The position numbers and the translations under genes were made by a program. From Euglena gracilis (Eukaryota; Euglenida; Euglenophyceae; Euglenales), in NCBI GenBank assembly GCA_039621445.1, contig CP154956.1, forward strand, positions 81,464,474 through 81,528,473: DNA of 64,000 nt, given 5' to 3'. Under the pieces are notes generated by a model, which made no database searches, had not been told where the DNA came from, and saw nothing but the letters and a program-made list of their open reading frames with translations. Below, piece by piece: positions 11,847-22,160 of the stretch (within the stretch, counting starts at the first letter, position 1; each line of letters begins with the position of its first letter).

Positions 11847-11857
11847 ACCCCCCCCCC

Positions 11858-11908
<51 letters not shown>

Positions 11909-11935
11909 ACCCACCCCCAACCCCACCCCCCAGCC
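11805..11935. repeat. Long poly-C tract
   Basis: More than 100 nt of nearly pure C with occasional A. Proline-only or glycine-only peptides read across it are artefacts. It could act as a pyrimidine tract for the exon that follows. Confidence 0.9.
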
Positions 11936-11959
11936 CCTGGCCGCTCCCGAGCGGCCTCC

Positions 11960-12147
11960 AGCGCTGCCGCCACGCGAGAGGTTGCGAGGTGGCGGTGGAG
12001 TACGAGTGGGCGAGGGGCTCGCAGCGCTCTGCGGCCACCCTATTTGGTGCCGCCCTCACTGTGTGTGGACAGAAGGCTTTTGACACAGGCCTTTGCTCCT
12101 CAAACAAGCAGTGGGAACACCTGATGGTTTTTCAACAGGATTTGTGA
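11960..12147 (+). CDS. Probable exon, unknown protein, ends in a stop
   Basis: The frame GCEVAVEYEWARGSQRSAA continues through TLFGAALTVCGQKAFDTG and CSSNKQWEHLMVFQQDL to TGA at 12145-12147. The composition is protein-like, and the codon bias is strong in the first half. It follows the poly-C tract at 11805-11935 with possible acceptors near 11960. It may be a terminal exon, or the donor may lie before the TGA. No family is recognised. Confidence 0.5.
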
Positions 12148-12184
12148 CCCAGGCAAAGGTTTCGACTTACCACTCCCCCCCCCC

Positions 12185-12349
12185 CTCATTTGAGCACACC
12201 CACGGGCCAAACGGCACCCCAAATGCTTAAATAAGGGGGGTCAAATAGGGGGGTTCGGAAATTTGGCTTCGAGAAAGGGCGGATAAATTTTCGGCGCGTT
12301 CGGCGCCTAAATTTTTTTCCCTGGACCCAAATGTTCAATTAGGGGGGGA
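12185..12349. mobile_element. Short C-run/G-run inverted-repeat element
   Basis: The ends CCACTCCCCCC and GGGGGGGAGTGG are inverted. The interior carries cggcgcgttcggcgcc. No clear target duplication is visible. It belongs structurally with the C-run-ended group. Confidence 0.5.
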
Positions 12350-12514
12350 GTGGCACCTTCCCCCCTCCTCTCTGACACCCCACCTGTCAACCTCATTATC
12401 CTCCTTGAATAATGTTCTTTTCTGGAAATATTGCGACACACTTTTGAAACCACCTTGGGGCTGCAGAATTGTTTAATCCTGTCCATCAGAGCTATGACAA
12501 ATGCTTTTTCTCCA

Positions 12515-12706
12515 AGGTTTGTTATTTGGCCCACGCCCACCGCCACCTCTCGCTGGGCGTGCAGTGCGACATGGAGCCGCCGCGCCGCCCGCCACCAGCG
12601 GCAAACCAAAGCCCGGCGAATGAATCCCAGCACCTCGACAGGATCCAAGCGACCGCCCCGGCCCGATCCCTGGCCCACACCCCCACCCCCACGCCCAGAG
12701 CCAGCT
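12515..12706 (+). CDS. Candidate terminal exon, His/Pro-rich
   Basis: After TTTTTCTCCAAG the frame LAHAHRHLSLGVQCDMEPP has G/C third positions, then becomes proline-rich (RRPPPAANQSPANESQ) and stops at TAA. The function is unknown. It may be the 3' end of the 8.5-12 kb gene. Confidence 0.4.
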
Positions 12707-13511
12707 AATGTGGGTCTTCAGAGAAGGGTGGTGCAAAAAAAAATGCACATCTTCTGTTGGCAGTATCGGTGTAAGAAAAAATGCCAGTTCCTTGTACGGG
12801 ACTCAAAACATGTTTAAAATGATCATTTTGAGGCAGGGTGCTGATCAGAAGGTTCCCTCTGCAAATCAAACAATAACTCCATGTTGTGACCAATGGCAAC
12901 TCAGAACGGTGGGCGTGAGGGATGGGCAATAATATGCAGACCAACTGGCAGTTCCATGGCAAGGGGCAGGGCTGTTCGGGGGGATGGTGGGGGTTCGGAC
13001 CCCACCCCACCTGGGAGGTGGGGGTGGGTCAACCTCCCCCCACTCACCGCAGCACCCGGGAAAAACCTTCCAAAGGAAATCGTTGAAAAAAAAAACCAGA
13101 AATACTGGAAGGCGTGGAGGGGCAGGGGTGACCACCCACCAGGATGCGGGTGGGGGTGGGGGGGTCGGACTTCATTTGGTGACCCCCAGGGAGGGGGCAC
13201 TTTTCCCCAGGCCCAAACCCACCCACCCACTTTGTTCGAAAACCCACCACACACGACCCCCCCCCAGGGACATGGGTGATGGGTTTTCCACCCACCCACC
13301 CACCCACCCCCATCCACCAAAAACTCAGCCAAAGTCGGCTGAAAACACCAAAAATTTCCGGCCCGGCAGAAATATGACCCATAGTGCACCCGGGGGGGGG
13401 GGTGCACTATGGGTTAAATGAATCTGTGGGTTTCATTTTATGGGTCCAGAGGGTTTTGGGGATTCCCGTTCAGTCATAGCGTGGGGGGTGTGATTCAGGG
13501 GTAGCAAACTA

Positions 13512-13771
13512 CCTCGCCCCCCCCCCCCCTAGTCGTACGACCACCCCTCATATACGACCACCCCCCGGTCACAGGTTGCAGGTCATGGGGGTGTTATGAC
13601 CCCCCCCCCCGGTCACAGGTTGCAGGTTGCGAAAAATTTAGCACCACCTTACCTATGACCGCCACCTCATTTACGACCACCCCCCGGGTCACAGGTTGTT
13701 ATGGGGGTGTTATGACCCCCCCCCCCGGTCACAGGTTGCAGGAACCCGGTCATACGACTAGGGGGGGGGGG
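13512..13771. mobile_element. C-run-ended element, CTAGTCGTACGACC family, copy 1
   Basis: Inverted ends read CTAGTCGTACGACC and GGTCATACGACTAG behind C and G runs. The interior has several gtcacaggttgcagg units and ggtcatgggggtgttatgacc palindromes. A related copy is at 63540-63942. TA dinucleotides flank both sides, which suggests TA duplication. Confidence 0.75.
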
Positions 13772-14266
13772 TAGACAGTGCTGATGGAAAGATAAAATCG
13801 TTCCAAGGGGAGAGGCCACTTTCGACGAGGCAGGGTTGCTTCAGGGTGTTTATTTTTTGCAGGGGATTATTTAAAATCATATATGTTTTATTGTTGCATT
13901 TCCCGTTTATATGTTTTGATGAGTCTGGTTTATGGTTGGCCCTGTCCCACCTGCCCAGCCCTGCTGTCGGGAAGAGCCAAACGAAACAAAAACGGGTGTG
14001 ATGCCTCAACCAAGTGTGTTTTGCTGTGGCTCTGGAAATTGGCACCAAACTGTTTCCTGTTGGCTTTTTGGGAACCAGTGCTTGAATTGCGTATTTAGCA
14101 CCTGCCATATTTGGTTTTTGCGTGTCAATTCTTAAAGGATGGGGCTTTGGCTTATTATATTTTTTTGAAAAAATCTCAGATGTTGCCATTGGTTGTTGCT
14201 TGATTTGTTTTCACCCCGGGAAGACCAGTTTTGACAGCACCCTGGCAGCAGACATTCATTTGGTGG

Positions 14267-14395
14267 TTACACCAAGGTTGTCATTTTGTGGTTCATTGTG
14301 GACACCAAAAATTTTTTGTGGTTCATCTATGGACACCAAAGAATTTTGTGGTTCAGTTGCGGACATCAAAAAATTTTCCCACCACCATTTGCATC
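14267..14395 (+). repeat. GTGGTTCA...GTGGACACCAA minisatellite, copy 1
   Basis: About 28-30 bp units (ttttgtggttcattgtgg then acaccaaa) repeat three to four times. The same array occurs at 39296-39420 with another unit at 39960-39992, inside the 1.6-kb element there. Confidence 0.75.
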
Positions 14396-14640
14396 ATTCT
14401 TCAAAAATGTTTTCCCAAATGCATCCAATGGACCGCCCAACGTGAAACAAAACAAAACCTGCTGCAAACGATGAATTTCTTCATTAGATGGGGTTTCTCT
14501 GTCAGATTCCGGGAGTGTTTATTCAACGCAAGGTGTTTTTTTTTGCAGGATCATCAGATGGCGACAGCTCAGAATCACAACATGATTATTCTTGTGAATC
14601 AACTTCAGCAGCATCTGTCACAATCCATGCACCTGACAAG

Positions 14641-15783
14641 CACCCGAGGAAATGGATGCTGGAGCAGGAAAATGTGGCACATGTGGTTTGTTTAGTTGCT
14701 GTCAAACAAGCCAGTGTTGCGCTTTTCTAAAAAGAAGGAGGATTCGACAGTTGGGAACAGGCTGTATTTTAGTCGGGTGCCGACCCCATTTCGGGGGGGG
14801 GGGGCAAGCCTGCCTGGGCAGCAGGTTTGTGCTTAGTCGGGTGCCTACCCCACGGGGGGGGGGGGGTGCTAGGGGCAGACATCCCATAGCACCCGATCCG
14901 ACCGCCCCCCGGGGGGGTAGGGTTTTGGGGGGTGCCTGCCCCTAACAGGCACCCCCCTCCGACACCGGCGCCGAAGGCGCCGGGCTGGGGCCCGGAAAAG
15001 GCCATTTTCAATGAAAATTTTCTGGGTCCCCCCAAACCCCTATACCCCCCCGGGGGGGTGTGCCTGCTGGGGGCAGGCACCCTATAGCACCCCCCCCCCC
15101 CGATTGGTAAGCACAAGCATGCTGGGCAGGCACTCCAAGCAGTCAATTTTTTCAGCACTGGCCGACCCCCCCCCCTGGGGGGGTGGGTGACTGGTTTTTT
15201 CAGAGTGACTGACTGGTTTTTGGCCCCCCTCCCGGGGGGGGGGGTCGGCCAGGAGTGGGCAAAAGTGGCTGGAGTGACCTCAGCACCGAAGGCGCTGGAA
15301 AATTTTTTTGGCCTAAAACGGCCTAAAGTGAACTGGAAAGTGGCCGTTTTTCTGAGTGGCCGACCCCCGGGGGGGGGGGGTAGTGAGTGGTTTTCCAAAA
15401 ATGAGTGACTGACTGGTTTTTAAAAAGTGGAGTGACCCCCCGGGGTCAGTAAAAAATTGTGTGTCTCCAAGGCACTCCCAATCCGACCCCCCCCCCCGGA
15501 GGTAGGGCACACGGCCAAAAGTGCCCTAGCACAACCCCGGCGCCGAAGGCGCCGGGGAGCCAAAAATGGCCTATTTTCAAACGAATGTGCCTGGGCACAG
15601 GCTGAAATCCGGCCCCCCCGGGGGGGGGGGGGGTAGTGCCTGCCTAGGCAGGCACTCACAGGCACTCCGGACCCCCCTCCCCCCGGGGTTGGCAAAAAAA
15701 AAAAAGCCTGGTTGGGAAACGGTTCCATTCATATGGATGGCATGTCACGAAACGAGATTCTCAAAGAAGTTTGTTTGATTGAG
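14641..15783 (+). CDS. Cys-rich exon split by a nested MITE cluster
   Basis: The left part follows GACAAG and reads KCGTCGLFSCCQTSQCC, then FLKRRRIRQLG. The right part reads NGSIHMDGMSRNEILKEVC. They join in frame when 14758-15710 and one GTTGGGAA copy are removed. The CxxC and CC spacing suggests metal binding, but I cannot name the finger. Using GC after the element's CAG and AAG before its CCTG would leave 15 nt, also in frame. Confidence 0.5.
14822..15121 (+). mobile_element. Nested hAT-like MITE, GTGCTTAG ends
   Basis: The ends are CAGGTTTGTGCTTAG and GGTAAGCACAAGCATG. The perfect 8-bp duplication CTGGGCAG lies at 14814-14821 and 15122-15129. It has two C/G-run blocks and a cggcgccgaaggcgccg hairpin. 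CAG|GT at the left and TAAG| ten bases before the right end look like splice signals, although here it lies inside another element. Confidence 0.93.
15140..15463 (+). mobile_element. Nested hAT-like MITE, CAATT family
   Basis: The ends are CAGTCAATTTTTTCAG and GTAAAAAATTGTGTG. The flanking 8-mers are ACTCCAAG (15132-15139) and TCTCCAAG (15464-15471), 7 of 8. The interior matches the copies at 6016-6346 and 34569-34751. The host sequence on both sides is the 14758 element. Confidence 0.9.
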
Positions 15784-15852
15784 GACCCCCCCAAAAAGTC
15801 CACATCCTCCACTGTCGGGAGGTGGTGGATCATTTATTACCCGTGCGAACCC

Positions 15853-16270
15853 TCTAAACCCCCCCAAATAAGACCGGGGATCCATTTCATGGGTCGGTTG
15901 CTGGAAAGCCCGAGGGGGGGTCTTATTCATGGGGGGTCCATTTTATGGATTTTTGCTGTAAAAATTTTCGACCCCCTAAATATCCAAAAATGACACCCCA
16001 AAATACCACTTTTTCGAAAAATTCGGCGCTTCGCGCCAGACAAATGTGATAAAATATGCTGAATTATGTGAAAACAGTCCCAAAATAGTAGATTTACCCC
16101 CCAAAAATGTACCATTTTTCAAAAATCCGGCGCTTCGCGCCTGCAGGGGGGGGGGGTCTTATTCATGGGGGGGTCCATTTCATGGATTTTTGCTCAGACC
16201 GGCCAGGGGGGGTCTTATTTTTGGGGGGGGTCCATTTTATGGGGGGGTCTTATTGTTGAGGGGGTTTAAG
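15853..16270. mobile_element. AATAAGACC-type C-run element
   Basis: The left TAAACCCCC...AATAAGACC is mirrored by the right GGTCTTATTGTTGAGGGGG TTTA. The interior repeats tccattttatggatttttg and holds two cggcgcttcgcgcc hairpins. A fragment of the same family is embedded in the 63540-63942 element. Confidence 0.7.
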
Positions 16271-16271
16271 G

Positions 16272-17160
16272 TGCTGACCATAACCCCTAACCCCTAACCT
16301 TAAACCTGAATTGACCCTGGGGTATGGGCGCCACACATGTGATGGGGGCTCTGCATGTGCGGTCCGAGGGAGCGGCGACCCTCCTCCAACCACAGCGGTG
16401 GTCAGGGCTGTGTAGGAATCCCTGCAACCCTATTGGTGGTGGGTGGGGGGTCAACCCCCCCACCTGCATCCTGGTGGTATGGGGGGGGTCTGGCCCCCCA
16501 CCAAGCCTTCGGGGAGGGGGGGTATATAATTTCACTTTCCAATTCTTAAACTTGCCTGATTGTCCCCCCCCCAACTATTATTATGTGCTGGGTTTGGCTG
16601 TTTGATTCCTTTTTCGTTGATCCTGCTGCTGCAGGCCTACACGTTTCGCCATCAACGCATTCAGCAGATTCGGCGATGTCCAAGCTCCTGTGTGAAATAT
16701 TTGACTGCATTCACCTGGGTGGTGCTGCAGATCTCTGTGAAGAAGCAGCTTTGCTTTTTTGTTGATTTTCTCTGGGCGAACCTGCTTTCCTCCTCCTCAA
16801 CACTTCCTCCTTGGTAATCTGTTGGGAAATATTTTCCAGCGAGGAGATCAATTTTTTTTATAGAAGTGATTTCTCACCCTAAATGTCGTGGCATACCCAA
16901 ACCCCCACCCCCTCCACTCATCGCTCCCCCCCCCCTGGCAATTGCCCCTGGGTCTGTTCATACGGCCCCCTGTTCACCTCATCTAGCCAGGTGGCTCGCA
17001 GGCCCCCTGGCCCATTGGATTCAACCCCCCCCCCCCCCCCCCCGAAGTTGGCCCGCAGGCTTGGGACCAAGTGGGGTTGCAGCCGGGGTTTTCAGCCGAA
17101 GTTGACCCCCCCAGGGTCCAGCTAGTCAGCACCTTTTTTCCAATTGTGGGGCCGCCTTAA
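16272..17160. other. Spacer with a possible small exon
   Basis: Variant TAACCCC repeats occur at 16281-16305. A fragment at 16395-16450 (agggctgtgtaggaatccct then gcaaccctattggtggtggg) also occurs at 38385-38440. A segment at 16635-16760 (HSADSAMSKLLCEIFDCIHL) could be an exon, but support is weak. The rest is C-rich low complexity. Confidence 0.3.
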
Positions 17161-17214
17161 GATTGTTCTGAGCCGTGGCCAGTGAGCCGATAGAGGGGCT
17201 TGTGTGAGCCTTGT

Positions 17215-17439
17215 GAGCCCCCCACGCCATGGTCGCCGCCATCGTCCCCTCCCGTGGACGCCGTGGGCAGCGAGTCCACTGCCTCGGCTGCCGCATGCCA
17301 CTCATACCACCCGACGGATGACCTCCATGCGGGGTGGCGACCGGCAGACCCCTCCGCGCCGCACGTCATCCGGCCAGTGATGGTGTACCCGTCGTGGCAT
17401 GGTGTGGCCCCTGCCTCCGCTCCCCCCTTCACGCAGTAA
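17215..17439 (+). CDS. Candidate terminal exon, Pro/Ser-rich
   Basis: The frame PPTPWSPPSSPPVDAVGSES, then HPTDDLHAGWRPADPSAP and VMVYPSWHGVAPA, has G/C at nearly all third positions and stops at TAA (17437-17439). The minus strand is open too, but with poorer codon bias. No family is recognised. The sequence following is AT-rich and non-coding. Confidence 0.4.
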   Translation, partial: EPPTPWSPPSSPPVDAVGSESTASAAACHSYHPTDDLHAGWRPADPSAPHVIRPVMVYPSWHGVAPASAPPFTQ

Positions 17440-17728
17440 TGACCCCACATCCATATTGTTTATTAGAGGGTTGTTTGTTCAAAGAAAAAGTGTTCATCAC
17501 ACTGTTTTTGCAACCCAACAATTCCGACAATTTCCCACAATTTCTGCAGTTTTGCCTAATTCTTAACACCACCGCAACTTTCTGCAGTTTGGCGTTTTTT
17601 TTCCCGCCCTGTTGATTCAGCCTGCTCAGTCCCTCAGTTGATATGGAAGATTCAATGAGCTCTTGCCATTCTTTAAAATGGTTCACAAGGCAGGGGGATG
17701 TACACCAGTTTTGGCAGTTGCCGAATTA

Positions 17729-18140
17729 CCCCCCCCCCCCTATGTCCAACGACCCCCCTATGTCCAACGACCACCCCCCCCGGTCAGAGGACACCTTTTT
17801 GGAGGTTTGGCGAAAATTTTGGTCCCGGCGCAAAGCGCCGGGCCGAAAATTTTTGTGCCCCAAATTGGTCAAAAATTGGCCCAAATGCCATTTTTGGCAC
17901 TTTTTGGACAAAAATTTGTCAAAATTGCCCAAAATTTTCGGCGCAAAGCACTGGAAGGGAGAATTTGACCTTTTTTGGGGGGTGGGGTCCCGATTACCCC
18001 CCAACATTTTTTTTGACCCCTTGTCCAACGACCACCCCCCCGGTCAGAGGACACCTTTTTGGTCACTACCCTATGTCCAACGACCACCCCCCCGGTCGGA
18101 GGACAGAGGTTACTGGTCGTTGGACATAGGGGGGGGAGGG
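17729..18140. mobile_element. TA-flanked C-run element, TATGTCCAACGACC ends
   Basis: The left C-run plus TATGTCCAACGACC mirrors the right GGTCGTTGGACATA plus G-run. TA flanks both outer ends. The motif gtccaacgaccaccccc, often followed by ggtcagagg, recurs four times. A GGCGCAAAGCGCC hairpin sits near 17827. This is the second, TA-duplicating class in this window. Confidence 0.8.
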
Positions 18141-18141
18141 T

Positions 18142-19056
18142 ATGGCAAATGTTTTTCCTCTGGAAAATGATTTCGGCTGAGATCATTGGACCACTTTTCT
18201 CCTTAGATCAAGCTTTTTGTCAAGTTTTTGTCACTCCCAACATCAAATCCACAACTTTCACGGATTTCCTGCGGTTTTCCAACAGTTTCCCCGACAGTTT
18301 TGTTAAAGACCTCCGATAACAATCACCCCCTGATAATTTTTTCGGCCCGTCAATTACCAATGAAGTTGCTCAAAAGGCACTGGGCGTGCCTTTTTGCCAG
18401 AAAAGGTGCGGCAACGCTCATTTACTGCCCACCCCCCCTAGGGGGGGAGGGCCCAGTAGTTGTACCTACCGGGGATTTCGGCCGCCCTGTTAAAACTACT
18501 GCGACCCCCCTTGTTTTTCCTTGGGAAAACAACCTACCGCCGAAAACTTTTTTTCACCAGCGGGGTTATTATGGGGTTGTTTTCAGGATTGGGGTCAAGG
18601 ATTAGGGTTTTGGGAATTAGGGTGGGGTACGGGGAAATGTAGCAATTCGGCCAAATTTGGGTCTACCCCCCCCCCCCGGGAAACTGTCATGCCCAAGCAC
18701 CTGTCAGGGGAAACTTTCAGGGTCCCCATCACTGGCCAACCTGTCAGTACAGGAAGTTGTCAGGGTCCTTGGTGCTGGCCAACCAGTCAGTTTTGCATTG
18801 ATTTTCCCTCGAAATGCCTGGGTTTTTGGTACCAAGTTGCCAGCGTCCCCGGTACCAGCCACTGTCAGGTGACAGTTTCCCGGGGGGGGGGGGGGGGTTG
18901 CAATTTGGGCCAAATTTTAGGTGTAGTTTTCCCCCTGAATTTCGACCCAACTTCAGCCTACCTCTTTTTCTTCTAGCTCTTTCCTAAATCTGAACTCTGA
19001 TTCTAAATCCTAACCTTATCCTTACTCCGAAATTTAACGAAGATTTTTCCTCCCAG
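18142..19056. other. Intron-like spacer with a CTGTCAG repeat block
   Basis: From 18675 to 18895 a C-run/G-run bounded block repeats ctgtcagg and ggccaacctgtcag. A related shorter block lies at 22895-23035. The rest is T-rich with GT-run text such as gattagggttttggg. No exon is supported. Confidence 0.45.
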
Positions 19057-19688
19057 GACCTGTGGCAGACAGAATGGAGGAGCTGTTTCGGTGGAAGTTG
19101 TCCCTGTTCACCCCGAACCTGGCCTGTTGGGAACAGGGTGTCGCTTAAGCCAAAGTGGACTCCATCCCCCAAGGGGGTCCAGCCGCCAACAGCTTTTTTC
19201 CAGCCAGCAACCCCCACCCATCAATGAGCTTTGATCATTTTCTAGCCGCCCAAACGGCGGCTGGATGGTAACGGATTTTTTGGCTTTTCGGGGGTGCTAA
19301 AATGGGCAAAAAAGCGGCAAATATGGGTTGGATTTGGGCAGGCCAGGGCATTTCAGGGTTGAAAAGTCGAATTCGGTTTTTTTACCCCAGAATATTTAAA
19401 AAGTTCAAGTTTGCATAATTAATTGGCAGTCTTATGGGCATCTTTGCAGTTTCGATTTTTGGTTCCCAGTTCGACCCCGGGCGGGCCCAATTCCAGCCGG
19501 GGGACCCCCAGAGGGAGGGAGAGGGTCAGGCCAGCAGCCTTTTTCCAGCCAGCCCAAATTTTCCAGCCTCTTAGCAGTCACTAAGCGACGCCCCGGTTGC
19601 GAAGGAGATGACTGTGAGGTGGACGCCGAGTATCCACCACCGCGGGAGGTGCGCCCATTCCTGGAGGGAGGCTATGTGGACCCTCCAT
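19057..19688 (+). CDS. Exon split by a MITE, unknown protein
   Basis: After CTCCCAG the frame reads RMEELFRWKLSLFTPNLACW to the MITE at 19134. After the right duplication it continues GDDCEVDAEYPPPREVRPFL to a GTACCA donor. Removing the MITE and one duplication joins TGG GAA to GGA GAT GAC without a shift, and third positions are G/C on both sides. It is one of the clearest cases of an exon opened by a MITE. No domain is recognised. Confidence 0.6.
19134..19595 (+). mobile_element. hAT-like MITE inside a coding exon
   Basis: The ends are CAGGGTGTCGCTTAAG and CTAAGCGACGCCCCG. The 8-mers GTTGGGAA and GTTGCGAA flank it (7 of 8). The interior has gtccagccgccaacagc-type text and a ccgcccaaacggcggc hairpin, related to 40274-40666. 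A GT at CAGGGT|GTCG with TAAG|CGACG would remove it, leaving 24 nt in frame. Confidence 0.85.
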
Positions 19689-20499
19689 GTACCATAATTT
19701 TGTTTCTGTTGGTTAATGAGGGCATAAGATTTTCAGAATCTGCACAGTTTTCAATTGTTTTTTCCAAAAGTGCACAAAAACATAAAACCACCAGTTTTCC
19801 AAGCCATTTTGAGGCGATAAATTTTTGCTGGCGTTTGATACCATATTGTGGATTAGTTTGAACCATGGCATGCAACCCATTTAATTTCATGTGTCTTTTT
19901 TTTACTTTGCTTTGTTTTCCAGTTTGTTTGTCAATGGGATTTCATCTGTCATTGCCATTGCCATCAACTGTCATCGGGATTCAGGTATGCAAAAGAGTTT
20001 GGATTATGTTTTTTTTTTAAAAAAAGATGAATACTGTCACTGACAGAGGAAGAGCATTGCTTTGTACCTCTTCGGTGTTGGGGAGACCTTGCAGCTGTTC
20101 CATCGAGTCTGTCGAAGCGTCCTGGTCACCATAATCATCATATTTGACCTGGGGGAAGGACAAGGAGGGCAAACAGGGGTGGAGGGGGCAACAAACCCTT
20201 CCTTCTTTGGTGGTGTCCGTAATTTCCCTTCCCGCCTGACGTGGTTGGTGGCCTCAAAGCCATGAGGTGGCATTTGGGACATGCACACATTTCGGAATAT
20301 GAATTTGGGGATGAATGATCGATGGGGGGATGGCTGCCATGATGGGCAAAGCACACCCAAAGAGCACGGTGTTGAAAAAATCTGTGAAGTGATTTTGTGT
20401 AATTTGTTGTTCCTCACCCCCCAGATTTTGATTTTCTCCCATAATTCCACAGAGACTGTACCCTGTTGTCATCTTTTTCCCTTTGTGAGAGCCCCTCAT

Positions 20500-20775
20500 C
20501 TCCTCTGCAGGAGAGCGCTTTGTTGCCGGATGATGATGATGATGATCGGTACGTTGCTTAAGGATATTTGGCCCCACCCCCCGGGGTCAGATGGGGAGGG
20601 AGGGGGTCAGCCAGCAGCCTTTTTCCAACCATCCCAATTTTCCATCCTCTGAGCCGGACCTCCCCCCCGGGGTCTTTAAGCAACGCCCTGATGATGGTGG
20701 TGGTGAGGAGGAGGAGGAGGAGGAGGAGGAAGAAGAAGGTGGCGGCACACCATCCCCCGAAAGCGATGGAGGTGT
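20500..20775 (+). CDS. Candidate acidic exon split by a MITE
   Basis: Left of the element the frame is a run of Asp codons (GATGAT). Right of it the text reads RPDDGGG, then a Glu run and GGGTPSPESDGGVSFCQ. The acid-rich composition comes partly from trinucleotide repeats, so coding is uncertain. A TTTAAG immediately precedes the right segment. Confidence 0.3.
20547..20690 (+). mobile_element. Short hAT-like MITE, 144 bp
   Basis: The ends are CGGTACGTTGCTTAAGG and CTTTAAGCAACGCCCTG. The 8-mers are ATGATGAT and ATGATGGT (7 of 8, though within a repeat). The interior is a single C/G-run pair with agccagcagcctttttccaa, shared with the larger members at 19134 and 23777. Confidence 0.7.
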
Positions 20776-21804
20776 CTCTTTCTGTCAGCCCCCCCTCCCG
20801 CCCAACACAACAGGGGGGTGCTCATTCCATAGATGACCCTTCCTCCATGCTTATGTGTTGTCGCGATATCTCTTGGCACAGACTCGGACCGTCCTTTTCA
20901 ATTGTCGCCGAAAACACATTGCATTCTGCAAAAACAATTTGGTTTTGCCTGCGGCGCACCATTGGCTGAGGTACAGCAGTGAATGAGATGTTCCCCCCCA
21001 CCAACGGCCTTACCAACGACCTTTTGGGGGGGGGGCTGCGGATAACCTCGAAAAGGGGATTCACAACTTTTCAAAACCATTTTAATTATGTATGGGTGGT
21101 TCATTATTGGTATTGGAAGTGAAAACCTGGGACGTCTTTTGGGGTGAGTATATTTTCTTTTGTTGAAAATCAACAGTCTTCTTCAGAGAAGTATCTTCTT
21201 TTTTGGGGGGGGGGGGTTGAATAAAATTGGTTTGAGCAAATCTGGATGGGTGAAGATGATCATTTCTGGACCATTTCAAAAATCTCCACCAGCATGGTAG
21301 CCCCTTTTGTTGTTGTTGCATTGCTGCGCTTTTTAATGCTTTTTCTTTCAAGCTTGCCAAAAAAAATTGACCGCCTTTTTTTGTTTCTGCTTATTTCTGC
21401 TTATTACTGCTTAATTTTTTTTTGAAATTCTGCTTATTTCACCATGCTGTTTTGGATTTTGCATTCTTTTTGATGATTTTTCAAATTTTCCAAGTATTTG
21501 ATAATGAACACTTTTTTTTGGTTTGTGTCTGTGTCACTTTTTTGCCCATTTTGGGGAAGTTTTTTGGCATTTGCGTGTCCATTTTCTTCGTATTGCATTT
21601 TGCTGCACAACTGCATGCATTTTTGCACAGTTTTGCTCAAGGCCCTTTTGCAGTTCAAGCCTCGTGCTGGGGTGGTTCCTGCCAACTCAGGGCACAGTGG
21701 TATTCAACGCAGTCAGCATTCACGGAAGGCACCTGTTCCTATTCACGGAAGGCACCTGTTCCTTTCCTTTCCATCAGTGTTATTGGACGAAGCCACTGAG
21801 GATT

Positions 21805-22160
21805 TGCTTCAGGGGAGTGGCGGGGTGTGTTGGTGTTGTTGTTGCGGAATCAGATATTTTTTAAGTTTCGTGACCCGGGGGGGAGAGGGTGGGTGGGTGG
21901 TTCCTGGCCAAGCACCCCCCCCCCTCGGAGTTGGGGCTGGGCCGAGTGGGTACCCTGGTTTCCTTCCATTTTCGGTGCGAAGTGACAAAAACTTTGTTTG
22001 GCCCCAAAATTTACCCCCCAAAAGTGGGTCCCCAGAGCCCCCCCCCCCCCCCGGCATGGGGATCCTAATAAAGCCTCTGTGTGGAATGCGCAGCAGGTGA
22101 TTGTGTCTTGGAAAAGAAGATTTTGTTCCTACCAGCGAACACCAAAGCTCTTCGAATGGT
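21805..22160 (+). CDS. Candidate exon split by a MITE
   Basis: Once 21851-22079 and one duplication are removed, the frame runs GVAGCVGVVVAECAAGD into VLEKKILFLPANTKALRM. The right side is followed by GTATGC, a possible donor. The protein is unknown. The left side is Val-rich from GTT repeats, so its start is uncertain. Confidence 0.4.
21851..22079 (+). mobile_element. hAT-like MITE, CAGA-type ends
   Basis: The left end is CAGATATTTTTTAAG and the right end is CCTAATAAAGCCTCTG. The 8-mers TGCGGAAT and TGTGGAAT match at 7 of 8. Relatives with CAGAG ends are at 36303-36546 and 54840-55104. The phrase tttcgtgacccggg near the left end is shared. Confidence 0.8.

Larger units (their letters stand above)
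12707..14640. other. Intron-like or intergenic DNA with repeats
   Basis: The contents are C/G-run islands at 12970-13420 with direct ccacccacccacccac repeats, a C-run-ended element at 13512-13771, and the 14267-14395 minisatellite. I see no supported exon. Confidence 0.4.
14758..15710 (+). mobile_element. hAT-like element hosting two nested MITEs
   Basis: The left end is CAGGCTGTATTTTAGTCGGG and the right end is GGTTGGC, an A-run, then GCCTG. Perfect 8-bp duplications GTTGGGAA flank it (14750-14757 and 15711-15718). Two complete MITEs at 14822-15121 and 15140-15463 lie inside. A relative at 34890-35193 lacks both inner insertions and shows the uninterrupted sequence. This gives the order of insertion directly. 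Confidence 0.93.

Noticed and set aside
11805-11935. Polyproline or polyglycine proteins across the C-run
   Set aside because: Homopolymer DNA is open in every frame; no codon-level evidence.
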